Shown here: one piece after another, positions 36,987 through 45,478 of the stretch | Numbering within the stretch: position 1 is the first letter of the stretch | How the letters are laid out: every line of letters starts with the position of its first letter | Source of the DNA: Stappia sp. WLB 29 | GTDB lineage: Bacteria > Pseudomonadota > Alphaproteobacteria > Rhizobiales > Stappiaceae | DNA length: 64,000 nucleotides | Direction of reading: 5' to 3' | NCBI RefSeq assembly: GCF_023507705.1 | Contig: NZ_JALBGD010000003.1 | Location: forward strand, 310,001 to 374,000 | The notes under the pieces: generated by a model | The model's database searches: none | Told to the model about the DNA's origin: nothing | Seen by the model: only the letters and a program-made list of their open reading frames with translations | Program-made: the position numbers and the translations under genes

Positions 36987-37865
36987 ATGGCCGGGTCACA
37001 GGCAGCCGAACATGTCCGGCCGCAACGCATCATCCTGATCACCGGCTGTTCCTCAGGGATCGGAGCCGCAGCCGCCCATACGCTGCGCGGTCGCGACTGG
37101 CGCGTCTTCGCGACGGCGCGCCGGCAGGAGGACGTGGACCGGCTGAAGGACGAGGGCTTCGAGAGCTTCCGCCTCGACTACCAGGACGAGGCGAGCATCA
37201 GCGCGGCCGCCGCGGAACTGTTCGAGCGGACCTCCGGGCGGCTCGATGCGCTGTTCAACAACGGGGCCTATGCCATTCCCGGCGCATTGGAGGACATCCC
37301 CTCCGATGCGCTGCGCGGGCTGTTCGAGGCGAATTTCTTCGGCTGGCACACGCTGACGCGGGCCGTGGTGCCGCATATGCGCCGGCAGGGCCACGGGCGC
37401 ATCGTGCAATGCTCTTCGATCCTCGGCTTCATGGGCATGCCCTATCGCGGGGCCTACAATGCCTCGAAATTCGCGCTGGAAGGCTATAGCGACACGCTGC
37501 GGCTGGAGCTCGCCGGCACCGGCATCCGTGTCTCGCTGATCGAGCCGGGCCCGATCGCCACCCGCTTCACCCAGAACGCGATGGCGAATTTCGAGAAGGT
37601 TATCGGCGAGGAGGGGGCGGCCGCCTCGCCCCACCGGGAGATCTACGAGCGGCGCTTTGCCCGTATGCGGGCCGGTGAACCGTCGCTGTTCAAGCTGCCG
37701 GCCCGGGCGGTGGTCAAGCGCCTGGTCCATGCCGTGGAGGCGCCCCGGCCGCGTGCGCGCTACCGGGTGACCGTGCCGACCACCGTGATGGCCGGGCTGA
37801 AACGACTGCTGCCGACCCGCGGGTTCGACTGGGTTCTGTCGCGGGCGGCGCGATCCGAGGAATAG
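36987..37865 (+). CDS. Short-chain dehydrogenase/reductase
   Basis: A 292-residue classical SDR using NAD(P)H. It has TGCSSGIG (~19-26), the NNGA variant of the NNAG motif (NNGAYAIPG, ~91-99), the catalytic Ser143/Ser144, Tyr157 and Lys161 (YNASK), and the PGPIATRF loop. The sequence resembles the subgroup annotated as retinol- or steroid-dehydrogenase-like SDRs, but the substrate is unknown. The basic/arginine pair ATARRQ after beta2 favours NADPH. It follows the Ubi hydroxylase by 41 bases and may share its transcript. Confidence 0.9.
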   Translation: MAGSQAAEHVRPQRIILITGCSSGIGAAAAHTLRGRDWRVFATARRQEDVDRLKDEGFESFRLDYQDEASISAAAAELFERTSGRLDALFNNGAYAIPGALEDIPSDALRGLFEANFFGWHTLTRAVVPHMRRQGHGRIVQCSSILGFMGMPYRGAYNASKFALEGYSDTLRLELAGTGIRVSLIEPGPIATRFTQNAMANFEKVIGEEGAAASPHREIYERRFARMRAGEPSLFKLPARAVVKRLVHAVEAPRPRARYRVTVPTTVMAGLKRLLPTRGFDWVLSRAARSEE

Positions 37866-37910
37866 AGGCTGCCGGCACGAGCCGCGGCCGTCGCTGAGAA
37901 AGGACTACCC

Positions 37911-38108
37911 ATGGCCGACTTCCTGCGCATGACCATTCCCTTCGCCGTCGGGGCGGTGGCGGTCGTGCTGCTGCTGGGCTTGTGGAACATGATGCGCGGC
38001 GGATCCTCGTCGCGCTCGCAGACCCTGATGCGTTGGCGCGTCGGGCTGCAGTTCCTCGCCGTGGTCATCGTGATGGTGGTGCTCTATCTGACGGGCACGC
38101 GGCCGTAA
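37911..38108 (+). CDS. HIG1-domain twin-transmembrane small protein
   Basis: A 65-residue membrane protein with two helices (residues ~7-26 and ~45-61) joined by a loop bearing GGSSSRSQTLMRWRVGLQ. This is the HIG1 (hypoxia-induced) signature (R/K)SQ-x-LMR-x-R-x-x-LQ. In mitochondria HIG1 proteins assist cytochrome oxidase assembly; bacterial members are uncharacterised small proteins common in alphaproteobacteria. It lies 45 bases after the SDR gene and 39 before the adenosyltransferase, so co-transcription is likely. GAAAGGA precedes the ATG. Confidence 0.85.
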   Translation: MADFLRMTIPFAVGAVAVVLLLGLWNMMRGGSSSRSQTLMRWRVGLQFLAVVIVMVVLYLTGTRP

Positions 38109-38147
38109 GGCGCTTTTCCGACAGACCGTTTCCAGAAAGGACGCGCC

Positions 38148-38723
38148 ATGGTGGTGCTGAACAAGATCTACACGAAGACGGGCGATGCCGGCACCACGGC
38201 GCTGGCTTCCGGCGAACGGCGGCCGAAGCACGATCTCAGGGTCGAGGCCTACGGCACGGTCGACGAGACGAACGCGGTGGTCGGACTGGCGCGCCAGGCG
38301 GCGGCGGGCGCGCATCCCGAGCTCGACGCGGTGCTGGCGCGGATCCAGAACGATCTCTTCGATCTGGGAGCGGACCTTGCGACGCCCGAAAGCGACGAGC
38401 CGCCGGCCTATCCGCCGCTGCGCGTCACCGATGCGCAGGTCTCGGCCATCGAGGCGGCCATCGACCGGTTCAATGCGGACCTGTCGCCGCTGCGCTCCTT
38501 CGTGCTGCCGGGCGGCTCGCCGGCGGCGGCGCAGCTGCACCTTGCCCGCACCGTGTCGCGCCGCGCCGAGCGGCTGATGACGGAACTGGCCGCGCGCGAG
38601 ACCGTCAGCCGGCCGGCGCTGGTCTACATGAACCGGCTGTCCGACTTCTTCTTCGTCGCCGCGCGCTGGGCGAACGACAAGGGTACCGCCGACGTGCTCT
38701 GGGTGCCGGGGCAGAACCGCTAG
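38148..38723 (+). CDS. pduO: Cob(I)yrinic acid a,c-diamide adenosyltransferase, PduO type
   Basis: This ATP:cob(I)alamin adenosyltransferase makes adenosylcobalamin. The 191-residue protein has the PduO hallmarks IYTKTGDAGTTALASGERRPKHD (N-terminal ATP-binding strip, ~6-28, shown in part), EAYGTVDETNAVVGLARQ (~34-51) and FVLPGGSPAAAQLHLARTVSRRAER (~124 onward), with the terminal YMNRLSDFFFVAARW. It is unrelated to CobA/CobO-type enzymes. The pairing with the HIG1 gene is common in related genomes. Confidence 0.95.
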   Translation: MVVLNKIYTKTGDAGTTALASGERRPKHDLRVEAYGTVDETNAVVGLARQAAAGAHPELDAVLARIQNDLFDLGADLATPESDEPPAYPPLRVTDAQVSAIEAAIDRFNADLSPLRSFVLPGGSPAAAQLHLARTVSRRAERLMTELAARETVSRPALVYMNRLSDFFFVAARWANDKGTADVLWVPGQNR

Positions 38724-38796
38724 TCGAGCCCCGCGCCACTTGACGCAGGGCCTTGCCCGCCGGAAAGCTGCCCCAGACAACAGGACGCTTGGCCCC

Positions 38797-39489
38797 ATGT
38801 TCATCCCGCTCTACGACCACAAGCCGCTGGTGCACGTGCGGCGGCAATTTGTCACATGGGGGCTGATCCTCGCCAATGTGGCGGTCTTCCTACTCGTGCA
38901 GCAGGGCGGGCTGTCCGAGCCGGCGATGCAGGCTTCGAGCCTTTCCTACGGGCTGATCCCGGCGGTGCTGTTCGACGTGCGCGACCTCGCTCCGCATCTG
39001 GCGGTGTTTCCGGAGCCGGCTGCGCTCGTGACCTATGCCTTCCTGCATGGCAGCTGGATGCATCTGGGCGGCAACATGCTGTTCCTCTGGGTTTTCGGCG
39101 ACAATGTCGAGGATGCGATGGGTCATGTCCGCTTCCTTGTCTTCTACCTGCTGTGCGCAGCTGCCGCCGGCTACGGCCATGCGCTGACGGAGCCGGGATC
39201 GGTGGTGCCCCTGATCGGCGCCTCGGGCGCGGTGGCCGGGGTCATCGGCGCCTATCTGGTGCTGCATCCGAAGGTGCGGGTCTGGGTGCTGGCCTTCGGC
39301 CGGTTGCCGCTGCGCCTGCCGGCCTCCTGGGTGCTGGGCGCGTGGATCGCCTTCCAAGTGGCGATGGCCTTCGGCTTCGGCGACCACCAGGTGGCCTGGT
39401 GGGCGCATGTCGTCGGCGCGCTCGCCGGGGCCCTGCTGGTTGTGCCGCTGCGTCGGCGCGGCGTGCCGCTGTTCGACAGAGGCTTGTAG
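38797..39489 (+). CDS. Rhomboid family intramembrane serine protease
   Basis: A 230-residue polytopic membrane protease with about six to seven helices. The catalytic dyad is Ser143 in IGASGAVAGVIGAYL and His204 in WWAHVVGALAGALL. The conserved HxxxN-type segment reads LHGSWMHLGGNMLFLWVFG (~83-101). Substrates are unknown. The ATG at 38797 begins MFIPLYDHKPLVHV, the usual start for this bacterial subgroup; an upstream in-frame ATG lacks a ribosome site. It stands 73 bases after pduO. Confidence 0.92.
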   Translation: MFIPLYDHKPLVHVRRQFVTWGLILANVAVFLLVQQGGLSEPAMQASSLSYGLIPAVLFDVRDLAPHLAVFPEPAALVTYAFLHGSWMHLGGNMLFLWVFGDNVEDAMGHVRFLVFYLLCAAAAGYGHALTEPGSVVPLIGASGAVAGVIGAYLVLHPKVRVWVLAFGRLPLRLPASWVLGAWIAFQVAMAFGFGDHQVAWWAHVVGALAGALLVVPLRRRGVPLFDRGL

Positions 39490-39547
39490 CCGGGGATGCG
39501 CAAGGGAGCATGCCGGTTCTGCGGCAGTCCGCTTCCCTTACGTGGCG

Positions 39548-39576
39548 TTGACAGCCATCGAGCGCGTCAGTACGGT
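39548..39576 (+). promoter_or_regulatory. Putative promoter of etfBA
   Basis: TTGACA (39548-39553), a 17-base spacer and TACGGT (39571-39576). The -35 is perfect and the -10 is weak. It is followed by a GGAACC/GGTTCC inverted repeat (39593-39617) and lies 124 bases before the etfB ATG. Confidence 0.4.
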
Positions 39577-39699
39577 CCCGGCCCGACGACAAGGAACCTG
39601 CGGAATGCTGCGGTTCCCGGGCGTCCTGAGGCGTTGCGGATACGAAAGGCGACCGGCGGCGGAAACTAGCGGTCGCGTGAGCGGGAGGTTGAAAAACCC

Positions 39700-40449
39700 A
39701 TGAAAATCCTTGTGCCCGTGAAGCGGGTGATCGACTACAACGTCAAGGTGCGTGTGAAGGCCGATGGCACGGGCGTCGACCTGGCCAACGTGAAGATGTC
39801 GATGAACCCGTTCGACGAGATCGCCGTCGAGGAAGCGATCCGTCTGCGCGAGGCCGGCAAGGCCGAGGAGATCATCGTGGTCTCGGTCGGTCCGCAGCAG
39901 GCGCAGGAGACGCTGCGCACGGGTCTGGCCATGGGCGCCGACCGCGGCATCCTGGTCAAGACCGACGCCACCACCGAACCGCTCGCCGTCGCCAAGATCC
40001 TGAAGAAGGTGGTCGAGGAGGAGCAGCCCGGCCTCGTCATCCTCGGCAAGCAGGCCATCGACGACGACTGCAACCAGACCGGACAGATGCTCGCCGCGCT
40101 GCTCGGCTGGAGCCAGGGCACCTTCGCCTCGAAAGTGGATCTCGGCGAGGGTACGGTCGACGTGACCCGCGAGGTCGACGGCGGCCTGCAGACGGTGAAG
40201 CTGAAGCTGCCGGCCATCGTCACGACGGACCTGCGCCTCAACGAGCCGCGCTACGCCTCGCTGCCGAACATCATGAAGGCGAAGAAGAAGCCGATCGACG
40301 AGAAGTCCCCTGAGGACTACGGCGTCGACGTGGCTCCGCGCCTCGAAGTGCTGAAGACCGTCGAGCCGCCGGCACGCCAGGCCGGCGTCAAGGTGGCCGA
40401 CGTTGCCGAGCTTGTCGCCAAGCTCAAGAACGAAGCCGGCGTGCTTTGA
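39700..40449 (+). CDS. etfB: Electron transfer flavoprotein subunit beta
   Basis: EtfB forms with EtfA the FAD- and AMP-containing ETF that carries electrons from acyl-CoA and other dehydrogenases to ETF-ubiquinone oxidoreductase. The 249-residue protein begins [19 protein letters not shown] and has the AMP-binding/docking region typical of group I ETFs, such as [21 protein letters not shown] (~66-86, shown in part), [19 protein letters not shown] (~115-133) and [21 protein letters not shown]. etfA follows after 25 bases. Confidence 0.97.
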   Translation: MKILVPVKRVIDYNVKVRVKADGTGVDLANVKMSMNPFDEIAVEEAIRLREAGKAEEIIVVSVGPQQAQETLRTGLAMGADRGILVKTDATTEPLAVAKILKKVVEEEQPGLVILGKQAIDDDCNQTGQMLAALLGWSQGTFASKVDLGEGTVDVTREVDGGLQTVKLKLPAIVTTDLRLNEPRYASLPNIMKAKKKPIDEKSPEDYGVDVAPRLEVLKTVEPPARQAGVKVADVAELVAKLKNEAGVL

Positions 40450-40474
40450 TCGGACCGACAGGGAGACACTGAAG

Positions 40475-41416
40475 ATGACCATCCTTCTTGTTGCCGAACA
40501 CAGCAACGATGCCGTGAACGACGCCACCCACAAGGCGATGACCGCCGCAGCCGCCATGGGCGGCGACGTGCATGTGCTGGTCGCCGGCAAGGGCGCGCGC
40601 GCTGCCGCCGAGCAGGCCGCCAAGATCGCCGGTGCCGCCAAGGTGCTGCTCGCCGACGGCGACGGCCTTGCCCAGCAGCTGGCCGAGCCGATGTCGGAGC
40701 TGATCGTCTCGCTGGCCGACGGCTACGACGCGATCGTCGCGCCGGCCACCGCCAACGGCAAGAACATCCTGCCGCGCGTCGCCGCGCTGCTCGACGTGAT
40801 GCAGCTTTCCGACGTGACCGCCGTGATCGACGGGGCGACCTTCGAGCGCCCGATCTATGCCGGCAACGCCATCCAGACGGTGAAGTCGAACGATCCCAAG
40901 AAGGTCGTGACAGTGCGGACGGCAAGCTTCGCTGCCGCCGAGGAGACCGGCTCGGCCTCGATCGAGGAGATCTCGGCGACGCAGTCCGACCTCTCCAGCT
41001 TCGTCGGCCAGGAGCTGTCGAAGTCCGACCGTCCGGAGCTGACCTCGGCCAAGGTGATCATCTCCGGCGGCCGCGCGCTCGGCTCCAAGGAGAAGTTCGA
41101 GGAGGTGATGCTGCCGGTCGCCGATGCCCTGGGCGCCGCCGTCGGCGCCTCGCGCGCGGCGGTCGATGCGGGCTACGCGCCGAACGACTGGCAGGTCGGC
41201 CAGACCGGTAAGGTCGTTGCGCCGGACCTCTACATCGCCTGCGGCATTTCGGGCGCCATCCAGCATCTTGCCGGCATGAAGGACAGCAAGGTGATCGTGG
41301 CGATCAACAAGGACGAGGAAGCGCCGATCTTCCAGGTCGCCGACTACGGCCTCGTCGCGGACCTGTTCGAGGTGCTGCCGCAGTTCAAGGCTGCCGTCGA
41401 GGCCGCCAAGGGCTGA
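40475..41416 (+). CDS. etfA: Electron transfer flavoprotein subunit alpha
   Basis: EtfA holds most of the FAD-binding site of ETF. The 313-residue protein has an N-terminal domain starting [16 protein letters not shown] and the C-terminal FAD domain with [13 protein letters not shown] (~193-205), [21 protein letters not shown] and [16 protein letters not shown] (~253-268), ending in [10 protein letters not shown]...LPQF. The ATG at 40475 gives the standard start; GGGAGACACTGAAG precedes it. A strong terminator follows 37 bases after the stop. Confidence 0.97.
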   Translation: MTILLVAEHSNDAVNDATHKAMTAAAAMGGDVHVLVAGKGARAAAEQAAKIAGAAKVLLADGDGLAQQLAEPMSELIVSLADGYDAIVAPATANGKNILPRVAALLDVMQLSDVTAVIDGATFERPIYAGNAIQTVKSNDPKKVVTVRTASFAAAEETGSASIEEISATQSDLSSFVGQELSKSDRPELTSAKVIISGGRALGSKEKFEEVMLPVADALGAAVGASRAAVDAGYAPNDWQVGQTGKVVAPDLYIACGISGAIQHLAGMKDSKVIVAINKDEEAPIFQVADYGLVADLFEVLPQFKAAVEAAKG

Positions 41417-41452
41417 GACTGCGCGCGCTGCGGCGCGCCCCGGACGCTTTCG

Positions 41453-41486
41453 AAGGGCCCGCCATGCGCGGGCCCTTTCCTGTTTC
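41453..41486 (+). terminator. Terminator of etfBA
   Basis: AAGGGCCCGC (41453-41462) pairs with GCGGGCCCTT (41468-41477) around a 5-base loop, followed by TCCTGTTT. Confidence 0.75.
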
Positions 41487-41523
41487 TGGCCTGTTTCTGG
41501 CCCGTTGCAGGGCCGTTGCGGGC
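41480..41523 (+). repeat. Four 11-bp tandem units in two pairs
   Basis: CTGTTTCTGGC occurs twice in a row (41480-41490, 41491-41501), followed by CCGTTGCAGGG and CCGTTGCGGGC (41502-41512, 41513-41523). The array starts in the tail of the etf terminator and is probably replication slippage. Confidence 0.6.
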
Positions 41524-41665
41524 GGTGGGCCGATGCGGGCCGCAGCGCCCTTGCGAAAAAGCGCAGGCGGGTCCTTGCGGCGGGCTCGCGAAGTTGCCAT
41601 GAATAGCCCCTCACTTTCCCGGCGTGCGCCGACACGGCAGCACCGAAACGAAATCGGAACGGACG

Positions 41666-42547
41666 ATGGTGGTCGAGATCAAGAAAGTCGGCGTGATCGG
41701 CTCGGGCCAGATGGGCAGCGGCATTGCCCATGTCTGCGCCGTGGCCGGCTTCGAGGTGCAGCTCAACGATATTTCCCGGGACCGGATCCAATCGGGCCTG
41801 GCTTCGATCAACGGCAACATGGCCCGTCAAGTCTCCAAGGGCCAGCTGAGCGAGGAGGAGCGCACCGCCGCCCTGTCCCGCATCGTCGCGGCCGAGAGCA
41901 TGGACGAGCTCGGCGAGGTCGACCTCATCATCGAGTCCGCCGTCGAGAACGAGCAGATCAAGCGCAAGATCTTCAGCCAGCTGTGTCCGCTGCTGAAGCC
42001 CGAGGCGATCCTCGCCACCAACACCTCGTCGATCTCGATCACCCGCCTGGCAGCGACCACCGACCGGCCGGAGCGTTTCATCGGCATCCACTTCATGAAC
42101 CCGGTTCCCCTGATGGAGCTGGTGGAGCTGGTGCGCGGCATCGCCACGGAGGACGAGACCTTCGAGGCGGCGCGGGTGTTCACCCGCAAGCTCGGCAAGA
42201 CCATCGCCGTCGCCGAGGATTTCCCGGCCTTCATGGTCAACCGCATCCTGCTGCCGATGATCAACGAGGCGATCTACACGCTCTACGAGGGCGTCGGCTC
42301 GGTGGAGGCCATCGACACGGCGATGAAGCTCGGCGCCAACCATCCGATGGGGCCGCTGCAGCTGGCCGATTTCATCGGCCTCGACACCTGCCTGTCGATC
42401 ATGCAGGTGCTGTATGAGGGCCTTGCCGACACCAAGTATCGCCCGTGCCCGCTGCTGGTGAAGTATGTCGAGGCCGGCTGGCTCGGTCGCAAGACCCAGC
42501 GCGGCTTCTACGACTACCGCGGCGACGTGCCGGTTCCCACCCGCTGA
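41666..42547 (+). CDS. 3-hydroxybutyryl-CoA dehydrogenase
   Basis: A 293-residue short-type 3-hydroxyacyl-CoA dehydrogenase that interconverts 3-hydroxybutyryl-CoA and acetoacetyl-CoA with NAD(P). It has the Rossmann motif VGVIGSGQMGSGIAHVCA (~8-25), catalytic His142 in FIGIHFMNPVP, the assisting Glu in the AFMVNRILLPMINEA region (~190-204) and the C-terminal domain ending RKTQRGFYDY. It is monofunctional (no hydratase domain). Position after etfBA suits fatty-acid or polyhydroxybutyrate metabolism. Confidence 0.94.
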   Translation: MVVEIKKVGVIGSGQMGSGIAHVCAVAGFEVQLNDISRDRIQSGLASINGNMARQVSKGQLSEEERTAALSRIVAAESMDELGEVDLIIESAVENEQIKRKIFSQLCPLLKPEAILATNTSSISITRLAATTDRPERFIGIHFMNPVPLMELVELVRGIATEDETFEAARVFTRKLGKTIAVAEDFPAFMVNRILLPMINEAIYTLYEGVGSVEAIDTAMKLGANHPMGPLQLADFIGLDTCLSIMQVLYEGLADTKYRPCPLLVKYVEAGWLGRKTQRGFYDYRGDVPVPTR

Positions 42548-42558
42548 AGGCGGGCGGG

Positions 42559-42584
42559 AACCCGCCGCCTGAAACGGGCGGGTT
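42559..42584 (+). terminator. Weak hairpin after 3-hydroxybutyryl-CoA dehydrogenase
   Basis: AACCCGCC (42559-42566) pairs with GGCGGGTT (42577-42584). No T-run follows, and its right edge touches the CtrA-type box. Confidence 0.4.
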
Positions 42585-42597
42585 AACCTGTCGTTAA
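42583..42597. promoter_or_regulatory. CtrA-type box upstream of the 66-residue gene
   Basis: TTAA-CCTGTCG-TTAA (followed by C) is an exact match to the alphaproteobacterial CtrA consensus TTAA-N7-TTAA(C). It lies 46 bases before the small gene's ATG. TTAA is rare in this GC-rich sequence, so a chance match is unlikely. Confidence 0.6.
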
Positions 42598-42643
42598 CGC
42601 TGATCGTGCGAGGGATGGGGAAGGCTCGAACCAGGAGGCTCCC

Positions 42644-42844
42644 ATGTCCAGTGTTGCCGCCACCATGGTGGGCATGTCGCAGGCGCAGACGCAGAACCAG
42701 CTTGCCGCGACCTTCATGAAGCAGAATGCCGATGCCACGGCCGCTCTCGCCGCCATGCTGGAGCAGAATGCCGACCTTGCCGCCTCCGCGGCCAAGGCTC
42801 CGACGCCGGCGGGCGTGGGCGGCAAGCTCGACGTCACCGCCTGA
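42644..42844 (+). CDS. Small protein, possibly of the YjfB-like putative motility family
   Basis: A 66-residue soluble protein (MSSVAATMVGMSQAQTQNQL at the start) made of an amphipathic, Gln/Ala/Met-rich N-terminal half predicted helical, followed by a flexible Pro/Gly/Ala tail. Similar-sized proteins in rhizobia are labelled putative motility protein (YjfB-like), and the pattern of helical MSQ...A-x-L-x-x-x-N-A-D fits loosely; I am not certain of the family. It has a strong ribosome site (CCAGGAGG), a CtrA-type box upstream and a good terminator downstream, so it is a real stand-alone gene. Confidence 0.7.
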   Translation: MSSVAATMVGMSQAQTQNQLAATFMKQNADATAALAAMLEQNADLAASAAKAPTPAGVGGKLDVTA

Positions 42845-42873
42845 TCTTTCGCTCAAGACCTATCGGAAACATC

Positions 42874-42903
42874 AAGCGCCGGACGCAACCGCCCGGCGCT
42901 TTT
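42874..42903. terminator. Terminator between the small gene and tlpA
   Basis: AAGCGCCGG (42874-42882) pairs with CCGGCGCTT (42893-42901) with a 10-base loop and TTTT on the plus side. It can end the small gene and possibly the convergent tlpA transcript. Confidence 0.75.
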
Positions 42904-42933
42904 GTCGTTCTGTTTTCCTCGGCCCCGACTTCT

Positions 42934-43614
42934 TCAGCTGCCCGAACCGCTTGACGCGGTCTTGCGCTGGGCGGCGATCGCCGCGCGCACCAGGGCCTTG
43001 GCGTCTTCCGAGGCCCATTCGGCCGGCCCCATCAGCGCGCCGATCTCGCAGCCCTTGCCGTCGACCAGCAGGGTCGTCGGCAGGCCCGGCGCCCGGCCGC
43101 GCGCGCGCACGTCCTGGAAGATCTTCATGCTGGGATCGGCATAGAAGGCAAGATTGGAAACGCCGATCTCCTTCAGGAAGGCGCGCGGCTTTTCCTCGCC
43201 GGTCTGGTCGACGCTGACGGCGACCACCTCGAAATCGTCGCTGCCAAGCTCCGCCTGCAACTGGTCCAGCGCCGGCATCTCCTTGCGGCAAGGCGCGCAC
43301 CAGGTGGCCCAGAGATTGACCAGCACGACCCTGTCGCGGAAGTCGGCGAGGGTGAGGGGCGTGCCGGCATCGTTGCTGAAGGCAAGGTCGGAGAGTTGCG
43401 AGGGCGCCTTCGCGGGAAGGAAGGCCGCCACCTCGCCGCGGGCGAGTGGAGCGATCTCGGCAGCAAGGGTGGCTGCGGCGCTGCAGGCGCCGGCCTGCTG
43501 CCGGTTGCCATCGGCCCCGCCGATCACGTATATCCCCGCCAGTCCTGCCATCAGGGCCACGGCGGCAATCCCGACGAGGAGCGTGCGCCGGGGAGGCCTG
43601 GTTCCGTTGGTCAT
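42934..43614 (-). CDS. tlpA: TlpA-type membrane-anchored thiol:disulfide oxidoreductase
   Basis: A 226-residue thioredoxin-like reductase tethered by one N-terminal helix (~11-31) with the domain in the periplasm. The active site is WCAPC (Cys106, Cys109), followed by VSVDQTGEEKPRAFLKE and the cis-Pro loop GLPTTLLVDGKG. TlpA homologues reduce apocytochrome c or the copper chaperone and CuA site of cytochrome oxidase. An extra pair of positions (Cys44 and a late Cys in GCEIGAL) resembles the structural disulfide of rhizobial TlpA. It is divergent from argH with only 43 bases between the starts. Confidence 0.9.
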   Translation of the reverse strand: MTNGTRPPRRTLLVGIAAVALMAGLAGIYVIGGADGNRQQAGACSAAATLAAEIAPLARGEVAAFLPAKAPSQLSDLAFSNDAGTPLTLADFRDRVVLVNLWATWCAPCRKEMPALDQLQAELGSDDFEVVAVSVDQTGEEKPRAFLKEIGVSNLAFYADPSMKIFQDVRARGRAPGLPTTLLVDGKGCEIGALMGPAEWASEDAKALVRAAIAAQRKTASSGSGS

Positions 43615-43657
43615 CGATCCATTACCCGTTCCTTAGGGGCGCCAGAAAGGCACGTTC

Positions 43658-45055
43658 ATGAGCAATCGCATGTGGGGAGGCCGGTTCTCGGATGGGCCGG
43701 ACGCCATCATGGAGGAGATCAACGCCTCCATCGACTACGATCGCAAGCTCTACCGGCAGGATATAGAGGGTTCGAAGGCTCATGTCCGCATGCTTGCGGC
43801 GCGCGAAATTGTCGCCGCCGACGATGCCGAGAAGATCGCTCACGGTCTAGACACGATCCGGTCAGAGATCGAGGCGGGAGATTTCACCTTCTCGCGCGCG
43901 CTCGAAGACATCCACATGAACATCGAGGCACGGCTGGCCGAGCTGATCGGCCCGACCGCCGGCCGCCTGCACACGGCGCGCTCGCGCAACGATCAGGTCG
44001 CCACCGATTTCCGCATCTGGGTGCGCGACACGCTCGACACGCTCGACGAGCAGCTGACCGAGCTCCTGCAGGCGCTCAGCGAGCGTGCGCTCGCCCATGC
44101 CGGCGACGTCATGCCGGGCTTCACCCACCTGCAGTCGGCCCAGCCGGTGACCTTCGGCCACCACCTGATGGCCTATGTGGAGATGTTCGCCCGCGACCGC
44201 TCGCGCATGCGCGATGCCCGCAAGCGGATGAACGAGTGCCCGCTCGGCTCGGCCGCGCTGGCCGGCACGTCCTTCCCCATCGACCGGGAGATGACGGCAA
44301 CAGCGCTCGGCTTCGACCGGCCGACGGCCAATTCGCTCGACGCGGTGTCCGACCGCGACTTCATCATCGAGGCGCTGGGAGCGGCGTCGATCTGTGCCAT
44401 GCACCTGTCGCGCCTCGCCGAGGAGATCGTGATCTGGTGCTCGGCGCAGTTCGCCTTCGTCACCCTGTCCGACCGCTTCTCGACCGGCTCCTCGATCATG
44501 CCGCAGAAGAAGAACCCGGACGCGGCCGAGCTGGTGCGCGCCAAGACGGGCCGCATCTACGGTTCGCTGACGGCGCTGCTGGTGATGATGAAAGGTCTGC
44601 CGCTGGCCTATTCGAAGGACATGCAGGAAGACAAGGAACAGGCCTTCGACGGGTTGCCGAGCCTGTCGCTGGCGCTGGCCGCGATGACCGGCATGGTCCG
44701 CGACCTGACCGCCAACACCAAGACGATGAAGGCGGCCGCCGGCTCGGGCTATTCGACCGCGACGGATCTGGCCGACTGGCTGGTGCGGGTGATCGGCATG
44801 CCGTTCCGCGAGGCGCATCACGTCACCGGGCGCGCCGTCGGCCTTGCCGTGGAGCGCGGGGTGCAGCTGCACCGGCTGCCGCTGGAAGACCTGCAGGCGA
44901 TCGAGCCGCGCATCACCGAGGACATCTTCACCGTGCTGTCGGTCGACAAGTCGGTGCGCTCGCGCACCAGCTATGGCGGCACGGCACCGGCCAACGTGCG
45001 CAAGCAGGCCAAGCGCTGGCTGAAGGCGCTGGAGCGCGAGGCGGCGAGGCGCTGA
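43658..45055 (+). CDS. argH: Argininosuccinate lyase
   Basis: ArgH splits argininosuccinate into arginine and fumarate, the last step of arginine synthesis. The 465-residue protein begins [20 protein letters not shown] and has [14 protein letters not shown] (~108-121), the catalytic-His segment [17 protein letters not shown] (~153-169) and the signature loop [12 protein letters not shown] (~277-288) with the catalytic Ser. The divergent arrangement with tlpA is common in alphaproteobacteria. lptM and lysA follow in the same direction. Confidence 0.97.
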   Translation: MSNRMWGGRFSDGPDAIMEEINASIDYDRKLYRQDIEGSKAHVRMLAAREIVAADDAEKIAHGLDTIRSEIEAGDFTFSRALEDIHMNIEARLAELIGPTAGRLHTARSRNDQVATDFRIWVRDTLDTLDEQLTELLQALSERALAHAGDVMPGFTHLQSAQPVTFGHHLMAYVEMFARDRSRMRDARKRMNECPLGSAALAGTSFPIDREMTATALGFDRPTANSLDAVSDRDFIIEALGAASICAMHLSRLAEEIVIWCSAQFAFVTLSDRFSTGSSIMPQKKNPDAAELVRAKTGRIYGSLTALLVMMKGLPLAYSKDMQEDKEQAFDGLPSLSLALAAMTGMVRDLTANTKTMKAAAGSGYSTATDLADWLVRVIGMPFREAHHVTGRAVGLAVERGVQLHRLPLEDLQAIEPRITEDIFTVLSVDKSVRSRTSYGGTAPANVRKQAKRWLKALEREAARR

Positions 45056-45062
45056 CAGCCCG

Positions 45063-45160
45063 CTGCCCTCGGCAGCGGCGGGGCCCAGGGTCCTGACCCT
45101 GGGGGCTTGCGGCGGACGCCGCCGCATGCGAGGAAACGGCAGGGGCCGGCCATGCCGGCC
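45063..45160 (+). other. Cluster of hairpins between argH and lptM
   Basis: Three perfect stems lie in 100 bases: GCTGCC/GGCAGC (near 45062-45076), CCCAGGGTC/GACCCTGGG (45084-45103) and GGCCGGC/GCCGGCC (45144-45160). A GCGGCG/CGCCGC pair sits between. No T-run is present, so they may be processing or RNA-stability elements. Confidence 0.45.
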
Positions 45161-45198
45161 GCTTCGGACGGGCTTTTCAACGGGAGCGGCGCTCAGAA

Positions 45199-45411
45199 AT
45201 GGCGAAAGCTGGCATGTCTCGGGTCCTGAATGGCGGCGTGCTCATCGCGGCCGTGCTGGCGCTGACGCTCGCCGGCTGCGGCCGTCGGGGCGCGCTCGAC
45301 CGCCCGGGCGACGTCGATCCCGCGCTTGCAGCACCGGGCGAGCCGGCTCCCGCCGCCGCACCCGCGCCGGCGAAACCGGACCGGCCCTTCGTTCTCGACA
45401 GCATCATCTGA
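45199..45411 (+). CDS. lptM: LPS translocon maturation chaperone LptM (YifL-like lipoprotein)
   Basis: A 70-residue lipoprotein with a signal peptide ending in the lipobox LAGC (Cys27), followed directly by GRRGALDRPGD, the conserved GRKGPLY/D-like motif of LptM. The tail is Pro/Ala-rich. LptM binds the LptD-LptE complex at the outer membrane and promotes correct disulfide formation in LptD. The gene sits between argH and lysA, a conserved location in many proteobacteria. lptE itself is at 62.5 kb in this window. Confidence 0.85.
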   Translation: MAKAGMSRVLNGGVLIAAVLALTLAGCGRRGALDRPGDVDPALAAPGEPAPAAAPAPAKPDRPFVLDSII

Positions 45412-45478
45412 GCCGTCGCGGGTTTCCGCCGGCTGAAGGGGCGGTTCCCCCGCCCGCACCCACGGTCAGGATACGGCC

